Shown here in pieces: positions 59,221 through 64,000 of a stretch of DNA of 64,000 nucleotides. Under the pieces are notes generated by a model. It made no database searches. It had not been told where the DNA came from and saw only the letters and a program-made list of their open reading frames with translations. A program made the position numbers and the translations under genes. Source of the DNA: JBHGBM01 sp041946965 (lineage in GTDB: Bacteria; Acidobacteriota; Terriglobia; Bryobacterales; Bryobacteraceae). The number at the start of each line of letters is the position of its first letter. Positions within the stretch are counted from its first letter, which is position 1. The stretch is taken from assembly GCA_041946965.1 (NCBI GenBank), contig JBHGBM010000018.1, positions 1-64,000 on the forward strand. Direction: 5' to 3'.

Positions 59221-60613
59221 ATGACCTCCTACGAGGTCTTCATTTTTGCCGCGTACCTGCTGCTCACGGTGGCGGTGGGGTTTCTGGTGGCCCGCAAGGG
59301 CAGGCGCAATCCGCGCGATTACTTCATGGGCGACCGGCGCCTGCCGTGGTACGTGGTCGGCACGTCCATGATCGCCACCGCGGTCAGCAGCGATCACTTC
59401 ATCGCCCAGGTGGGGGCCGGCTACACGCACGGCATCGTGATCGCCGCCTTCGGCTGGAACGCCTGGATCGTGTACACGCTGCTGTGTGCTCACCGGCGCC
59501 TACACCGTCTACGGAGGCCTCAAGTCGGCGGCCTGGACCGATTTCATGCAGATCATCGTGCTGCTGGTGGGAGGCATCCTGGTGCCGGTGATCGGGCTCG
59601 GGAAAGTGGGCGGCCTGTTCGAGCTGGTGCGGGAGTACCCGCAGAAATTCCAGGTCTTCCACGAGCCGGCCAACCAGATCTTTCCGTTCACGGGGGTGTT
59701 CACCGGCTTCCTCAGCATGGGGATCTGGTACAACTGCACCAGCCAGCACATCGTGCAGCGCTGCCTGGGCGCCAGGGACGAATGGAACGCCCGCATGGGC
59801 GTAATCACGGCGGGGTTCCTGCACATCGTGACGCCGTTCCTCTTCGTGGTCCCCGGCATCATCGCCTTCAAGCTGTTTCCGAACCTTCCGCGGCCGGACC
59901 ACTCCTACATCCTGCTGGTTCAAGCGCTGGTGCCGCGCGGGCTGCGCGGGCTGATCCTGGCGGCCATCGCGGCCGCGCTCATGTCGCACCTTTCGGCGCT
60001 TTTGAACTCAACCTCCACCATCCTCACCATGGATATCTACAAGCGCCTGATCCGTCCCAACGCCAGTGAGCGCTCGCTGGTGGTGTTCGGGCAGTGGAGC
60101 GGATCGGTGGTGATGGCGTTGGGCATTCTGATCGCGCTGTGGTTCAGCACCTCGCGGAGCTCGCTGTTCATCCTGATCCAGGAGGGCTTCGCGTACATCG
60201 CGCCGCCGTTCGCGGTCATCTTCACTCTGGGCTTGTTGTGGCGCCGTGCGAACGGGACCGCCGCCCTCACCACCATCGCCGCCGGATTTTCGTTCACGCT
60301 GGTGCTGCAATTCTATCTGTTCCGGCAGCCGTGGCTGGCGCCCTACGCGAACTACCTGCACCGCGCTCTGCTCTCCTGGATCTTCTGCATGATCGTCATG
60401 ATCGCCACTTCGCTGCTTACCCGGCGGCCCGCGCCGGAGAAGATCAAGGGCATCATCTGGAGCCCGAGCTATGCGGGCCTGCCGGCGCAGGAGAAGCTGC
60501 GCTACCACGGCTGGAAGGACCTGCGCCTGTGGTGGCTGATTTTCATCAGCACGGTGCTGTCGATCTACGGTTTCTTCCTGTGGTTCCGCTTTCAGCATCC
60601 GGAGATCCCATGA
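59221..60613 (+). pseudogene. Broken sodium/solute symporter (SSS family), internal deletion plus frameshift
   Basis: From the ATG at 59221 (or 59197) frame 1 encodes two membrane segments with R-N-P-R-D-Y-F-M-G-D-R-R-L-P-W-Y and S-S-D-H-F-I-A-Q-V-G-A-G-Y, ending at A-W-I-V-Y-T-L-L near 59483. Coding resumes in frame 3 at about 59486 with L-T-G-A-Y-T-V-Y-G-G-L-K-S-A-A-W-T-D and runs 375 residues to 60613. In intact SSS carriers about 85-100 residues, including two or three membrane segments and the Y-x-x-P-E-F-L-E-R-R-Y region, lie between these pieces. The carrier is therefore very unlikely to function as read. Both flanking genes are coupled to it by overlaps. Confidence 0.85.
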
Positions 60614-62058
60614 CGGAAGGCGTTGAGATCACCTGCTCTCGCGGCGCGGTCGCGACCGGTCCGGCGGAGGGCGCGCGGGCGGGCGCCGCCATCTTCCAGC
60701 GCGGAGGCAACGCCATGGACGCGGCCGCGGCGGCGTGCCTGGCCTGCGCCGTGATGGAACCTTCCGCGGTAGACGTGGGCGGTTACGTCCTGGCCGCGGT
60801 GGTGCTGGAGGGCGGCTCCGGGCGCGTGTGGTCCCTCGACGCCAACTCGGTGGCGCCGGCGGCGGCCGCCGAGGACATGTTCCGCACCATCCCGGTGCGC
60901 GAAGGCAGGCCCGGCATCAACGAGCTGGAGTACGGCTGCTCGGTCGAAAACGACGCCAACCTCTACGGGCCGTTGTCGGTGGCCGTCCCCGGCTTTATGG
61001 GCGGAGTGGGGATCTTGTGGCAGCGTTGGGGGAGGCTGCCGTGGGCCGCCATTGTGGATCCCGCGCGGGAGCTGGTGAAGCAGCCGCTGCCGTGGGAAGC
61101 GGTGCGGGAGTTTGTGGAATTCAAGCGCGACGCGATCGCGCGATTCCCCTCCACCGTGGCGTTCATGCCGCAGGGAAGCTGCTGGGTTCGTCCGGATCTG
61201 GAGCGCACCCTGGACCGGCTGGCCGAGGCGGGCTGGCGCGATTTCTATGAGGGAGAAATCGGCCGCGCCATCGCGGATTACGTGCAACAGCAGGGCGGCA
61301 TACTGACGCGTGCGGACATGGCGGCCTTCAGCCCGCGCGTCACCGAACCGTGCTCCGGCATGTACCGCGGCGCGCAGATCCACACCGCCATCCCGCCCAA
61401 CGGCGGTTACAGCGTGCTGGCGGCGCTCGGCGAATCCGAGGCGGAGGACTGGGCCGCTTTGGCGGAGCTCCTGCGGCGCATGTGGAAGGCGCGGCTGGCG
61501 GGCACGGCGCCAGCGGGAACCAGCCCGTACGGCACCGTACACGTGGCCGCGGCGGACGCGGAGGGCAACCTGGTGAGCGCCACCATCTCGCAGGGAGGAT
61601 GGTTCGGCTCTTGCCTCACGGTGCCGGACACCGGCATCATCCTCGGGCACGGCATGTGCCGCTTCGATCCGCATGCCGGGCTGCCGAATTCCCCCGGTCC
61701 CCGCAAGCGGCCGCTGAACAATGTCTGCCCTCTGATCATCCGCATGCCGGACCGCGATGTCGCCATTGGGGTGCGGGGCGGGCGGCGCATCGTGAGCGTC
61801 ACCGTGCGCATGGCGCAAATGATTACGGCGGGCGCCGGCGTCTATGAAGCCGCCGCGGCGCCGCGCCTGCACACCATCACCGGCGATCCGCTCGAGATTT
61901 CAGCCGACTTCGATCCGGAAGCGCGGCGCAAGCTGGAAGCCGCCGGCTATCGCATTGAAGTTCCGAAGGAGGTTGCGGGGGCGGCGCACGGCGCCGAGTT
62001 CCTGCGTGACAGCGGCATCATCAAAGCGGGTGGAAACACCTGGGCGGCTGGAGTGTAG
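60610..62058 (+). CDS. Divergent gamma-glutamyltransferase-like protein
   Basis: 482 residues, ATGA-overlapping the symporter. R-G-A-V-A-T-G-P-A-E-G-A-R-A-G-A and G-G-N-A-M-D-A-A are large-subunit landmarks. The usual glycine-rich G-x-G-G-G-G segment is replaced by S-A-V-D-V-G-G-Y. The cleavage region reads S-P-Y-G-T-V-H-V-A-A-A-D, keeping the nucleophile position (T309) but losing the second Thr. The small-subunit oxyanion region S-x-M-T-P is replaced by N-N-V-C-P. No signal peptide. It probably belongs to a GGT-like Ntn-hydrolase subgroup, perhaps with another acyl specificity or no autocleavage. It is a second GGT relative in the same operon. Confidence 0.8.
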   Translation: MTEGVEITCSRGAVATGPAEGARAGAAIFQRGGNAMDAAAAACLACAVMEPSAVDVGGYVLAAVVLEGGSGRVWSLDANSVAPAAAAEDMFRTIPVREGRPGINELEYGCSVENDANLYGPLSVAVPGFMGGVGILWQRWGRLPWAAIVDPARELVKQPLPWEAVREFVEFKRDAIARFPSTVAFMPQGSCWVRPDLERTLDRLAEAGWRDFYEGEIGRAIADYVQQQGGILTRADMAAFSPRVTEPCSGMYRGAQIHTAIPPNGGYSVLAALGESEAEDWAALAELLRRMWKARLAGTAPAGTSPYGTVHVAAADAEGNLVSATISQGGWFGSCLTVPDTGIILGHGMCRFDPHAGLPNSPGPRKRPLNNVCPLIIRMPDRDVAIGVRGGRRIVSVTVRMAQMITAGAGVYEAAAAPRLHTITGDPLEISADFDPEARRKLEAAGYRIEVPKEVAGAAHGAEFLRDSGIIKAGGNTWAAGV

Positions 62059-62060
62059 AC

Positions 62061-63059
62061 ATGACTCGTCTGGTTCTGCTGCTTTTGTTCTCGACGATAT
62101 GCCTCGCGGAAACCCACCGGGTTGCCGCGACGGTTTTCTACAACTCGTTTCATCACCGCCACGCGGTCCTGAAGCAAGTCAAACCCGGCGATACGGTGGT
62201 CACGCGCACGCTGGACGCCTCCGGGCGCGACGAGAACGGCAAGCTTGTGGCCGAGCCCGGCAATCCGCTCACGGGGGCTTTTTACGTGGAAGGCGCTCAA
62301 CCCGGGGACGCCCTCGCGGTCACGTTTCAGAAGATTCGCATGAACCGCAACTGGGGCTACACCAGCTATCGTCTCGGCCTGTTTGCGCTGGCTCCCGACT
62401 CCATCGAGGGTCTCTACCCGAACACGTACCGGGAGGGCGCGGTGTTCGAGCGGCGCGCCAACGGCGTGCCGTGGGATATCGATATCCGCGCGGGCACGGT
62501 CCGGCTGCGCGAGCCCGTGAGCAAGGCGGCCCGCATGGAGTTTGCCGCGCGGCCCATGCTGGGCTGCGTGGGCGTGGCGGCGCGGGGCGATTTCGGGCCG
62601 AGTTCGGGCATTTCCGGCTCCTACGGCGGCAACATCGATTACAACGAGATCGCCGAGGGCGCCACCGTGCTGCTGCCCGTGTACCATCCCGGCGCGTTGC
62701 TGTTTATCGGCGACGGGCACGCGCTTCAGGGCGACGGCGAGCCGCTGGGGACCGGCATCGAGGTGTCCATGGACGTCGAGTTCTCGGTCGAACTGCGAAA
62801 GAGCGCGCGCCTGGCGACCCCCCGGCTGGAGAATGCGGAATACATCGCCAGCATAGGGAGCCAGCCGGAATTCGCCAGCCCACTTGATCGCGGCTTGCAG
62901 ATCGCGACGAGCGACATGATCAACTGGCTGGTCAAGGATTACGGCTTGGAACCGTGGGCGGCGCACCTGCTGATTGGAACTCACGCCCGATACGATGTGG
63001 CCACGGTAGCGGGGTCGGTGGGCCTGCGCATGCCGCGAAAGGTATTGCCGAAACGGTGA
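62061..63059 (+). CDS. Secreted acetamidase/formamidase family protein
   Basis: 332 residues. Signal M-T-R-L-V-L-L-L-L-F-S-T-I-C-L-A. The sequence matches the FmdA/AmdA family: V-K-P-G-D-T-V-V-T-R-T-L-D-A-S-G, G-N-P-L-T-G-A-F-Y-V-E-G-A-Q-P-G-D, M-L-G-C-V-G-V-A, G-G-N-I-D-Y-N-E-I and G-D-G-H-A-L-Q-G-D-G-E. These hold the Asp/His ligands and active-site Glu of the family. It would hydrolyse a short amide in the periplasm. It follows the GGT-like gene by 2 nt and precedes the enolase-superfamily gene by 4 nt. Confidence 0.88.
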   Translation: MTRLVLLLLFSTICLAETHRVAATVFYNSFHHRHAVLKQVKPGDTVVTRTLDASGRDENGKLVAEPGNPLTGAFYVEGAQPGDALAVTFQKIRMNRNWGYTSYRLGLFALAPDSIEGLYPNTYREGAVFERRANGVPWDIDIRAGTVRLREPVSKAARMEFAARPMLGCVGVAARGDFGPSSGISGSYGGNIDYNEIAEGATVLLPVYHPGALLFIGDGHALQGDGEPLGTGIEVSMDVEFSVELRKSARLATPRLENAEYIASIGSQPEFASPLDRGLQIATSDMINWLVKDYGLEPWAAHLLIGTHARYDVATVAGSVGLRMPRKVLPKR

Positions 63060-63063
63060 GCCT

Positions 63064-64000
63064 ATGAAGATCTCCGAAATCGAATGCATCCCCGTGCGGG
63101 TCCCCATACGGCCGGAACTCGCCATCCGCGCCAAGGGCGGCGTTCACGCCGAATCGCCGTTCCTGCTGGTGAAGGTGCGGACGGACGAAGGCATCACCGG
63201 GCTGGGCGAAGTCTCCTGCACTCCGCGCTGGAGCGGGGAAGACCAGGTCACCGCCGCGCACTTCATCCAGTGCATTCTGGCCCCCGCGCTCGCGGGGCGC
63301 GATGCGCGCGACATCGAAGCGCTCACCGCGCGCATGCGCGGCGCGCTTTACGGGCACGCCTTCACCAAAGCCGCCCTGGAAATGGCGCTGTGGGACATTC
63401 TGGGCAAGGCCGCCGGCCTGCCCGTCTACCGCTTGCTGGGCGGAGCGGTGCGGGATTCGATTCCCACCAAGTGGTCGATTTCGGGCGTGGAGCCCGCGCG
63501 CGCGGCGGAAATCGCGGCCTGGGCGTTGGAGCGGGGCTTCCGGGCCATGAAGGTCAAAGTGGGGATCGATCCCGAGCAGGATGTGGCGCGCGTGCGCGCC
63601 GTGCGCGAGGTGATCGGCCCCGCCATACGCCTGGGCGTGGACGCCAACGGCGCGTGGAGCCCCCGCACGGCGGTGAGCATGATCCGCCGCCTGTGCGAGT
63701 ACGGCATCTGGTTCGCCGAACAGCCTGTACCGCCCGGCGACGTGAGTTGGCTGGCGGAGGTGCGGCGGCAGGTCAGCGTACCGGTGCTGGCGGATGAGAG
63801 CGTCTACACCCCGCAGGACGCGCTCGCCATCGTGCGCGCCGGCGCGGCCGATGCGCTCTCGGTCTACGTCGGCAAGGCGGCGGGCATCGGGCCCGCCCGC
63901 AAAACGGCGGCGATCGCGGAAGCCGCCATGCTGGGCTGCACCATCGGGAGCAATCTCGAGCTGGGCGTGGGAACCGCCGCCATGATCCACCTGGCACTGG
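63064..64000 (+). CDS. Mandelate racemase/muconate-lactonising enzyme family protein (3' end outside window)
   Basis: 312 residues are visible and the frame is open at the window edge. The N-terminal capping domain has M-K-I-S-E-I-E-C-I-P-V-R-V-P and a G-V-H-A-E-S loop. The barrel carries M-K-V-K-V-G-I-D (K-x-K catalytic motif), G-V-D-A-N-G-A-W (first Asp ligand), F-A-E-Q-P-V (Glu ligand) and V-L-A-D-E-S (third ligand). The family includes dipeptide epimerases, N-succinylamino-acid racemases and cis,cis-muconate cycloisomerases. A racemase for an amino-acid derivative would fit the GGT and amidase neighbours. That is inference. Confidence 0.87.
   Translation, partial: MKISEIECIPVRVPIRPELAIRAKGGVHAESPFLLVKVRTDEGITGLGEVSCTPRWSGEDQVTAAHFIQCILAPALAGRDARDIEALTARMRGALYGHAFTKAALEMALWDILGKAAGLPVYRLLGGAVRDSIPTKWSISGVEPARAAEIAAWALERGFRAMKVKVGIDPEQDVARVRAVREVIGPAIRLGVDANGAWSPRTAVSMIRRLCEYGIWFAEQPVPPGDVSWLAEVRRQVSVPVLADESVYTPQDALAIVRAGAADALSVYVGKAAGIGPARKTAAIAEAAMLGCTIGSNLELGVGTAAMIHLAL

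Noticed and set aside
59480..59490. Programmed ribosomal frameshift in the symporter
   Set aside because: No slippery heptamer is apparent, and a shift alone would not restore the ~85-100 missing residues, so deletion is the better explanation.
1..64000. CRISPR array, rRNA or tRNA genes
   Set aside because: No regularly spaced direct repeats, and no cloverleaf with T-loop consensus, was found in the short intergenic gaps.

Overview
The window is GC-rich chromosomal DNA with about 95% coding density. It looks like an Acidobacteriota genome of the Bryobacterales/Solibacter type. The evidence is the mix of families: several Oar-like TonB-dependent receptors of about 1,100-1,220 residues with an N-terminal carboxypeptidase-regulatory domain, many secreted 'PQQ-like' beta-propellers that begin with a W-P-Q-W-R-G-P motif, Tat-exported Gfo/Idh/MocA oxidoreductases, xylose-isomerase-like TIM barrels, and carbohydrate-active enzymes (GH27, GH172, GH109-like). 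No rRNA, tRNA, CRISPR array or intact mobile element was seen. A transposase edge fragment lies at the left end. The taxonomy is inferred from these families, not from a marker gene.

Layout. (1) 1-12762: an ISL3-like transposase fragment, then seven beta-propeller genes. Four of them form a minus-strand operon (6799 down to 1851) with 1-21 nt gaps or a 4-nt overlap. One TonB-dependent receptor (8025-11366) interrupts the group. (2) 12807-20931: a tightly overlapped seven-gene plus-strand operon. It encodes a beta-propeller, an NHL propeller with a Cys-Cys motif, a Tat-exported poly-4Fe-4S ferredoxin, a NapH-like membrane polyferredoxin, a membrane-anchored NuoE-like protein, a NuoF-like flavoprotein with extra ferredoxin domains, and a GltD-like flavoprotein with NuoG-like Fe-S domains. 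This looks like a membrane-linked NAD(P)H electron-transfer complex without hydrogenase, formate dehydrogenase or Complex I membrane-arm genes. It is the best candidate here for an undescribed system. A ninth beta-propeller gene (20932-22143) converges on it. (3) 22210-32047: a glycan locus with a six-hairpin glycosidase, a GH27 alpha-galactosidase-like enzyme, a CehA/McbA-type PHP metallohydrolase and a TonB-dependent receptor. (4) 32044-38268: a rearranged stretch holding a receptor pseudogene, an isomerase-like TIM barrel, a DUF3604 protein, receptor remnants, a GH109-like protein and a nitrilase-family N-terminal remnant. (5) 38282-55508: Gfo/Idh oxidoreductases, TIM barrels, a GH172-HEAT fusion, an MFS transporter, an amidohydrolase, an L-fucose-isomerase-like protein and two TonB-dependent receptors, nearly all on the minus strand. 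(6) 55598-64000: a plus-strand operon that looks catabolic for an amide or gamma-glutamyl compound. It contains a TIM-barrel isomerase, a creatininase-family protein, two gamma-glutamyltransferase-like proteins, DUF3830, a broken sodium/solute symporter, an acetamidase/formamidase-family protein and an enolase-superfamily protein cut by the window end.

How it fits together: TonB-dependent receptors would bring oligomers or complexed substrates across the outer membrane. Secreted hydrolases, Gfo/Idh enzymes and TIM-barrel isomerases would process the sugars, and the MFS and SSS carriers would import products, although the SSS gene is broken. The Fe-S operon would exchange electrons between cytoplasmic NAD(P)H and a membrane or periplasmic acceptor. 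At least three genes (receptor, symporter, nitrilase) carry deletions, some with frameshifts, so the region is either decaying or locally misassembled.
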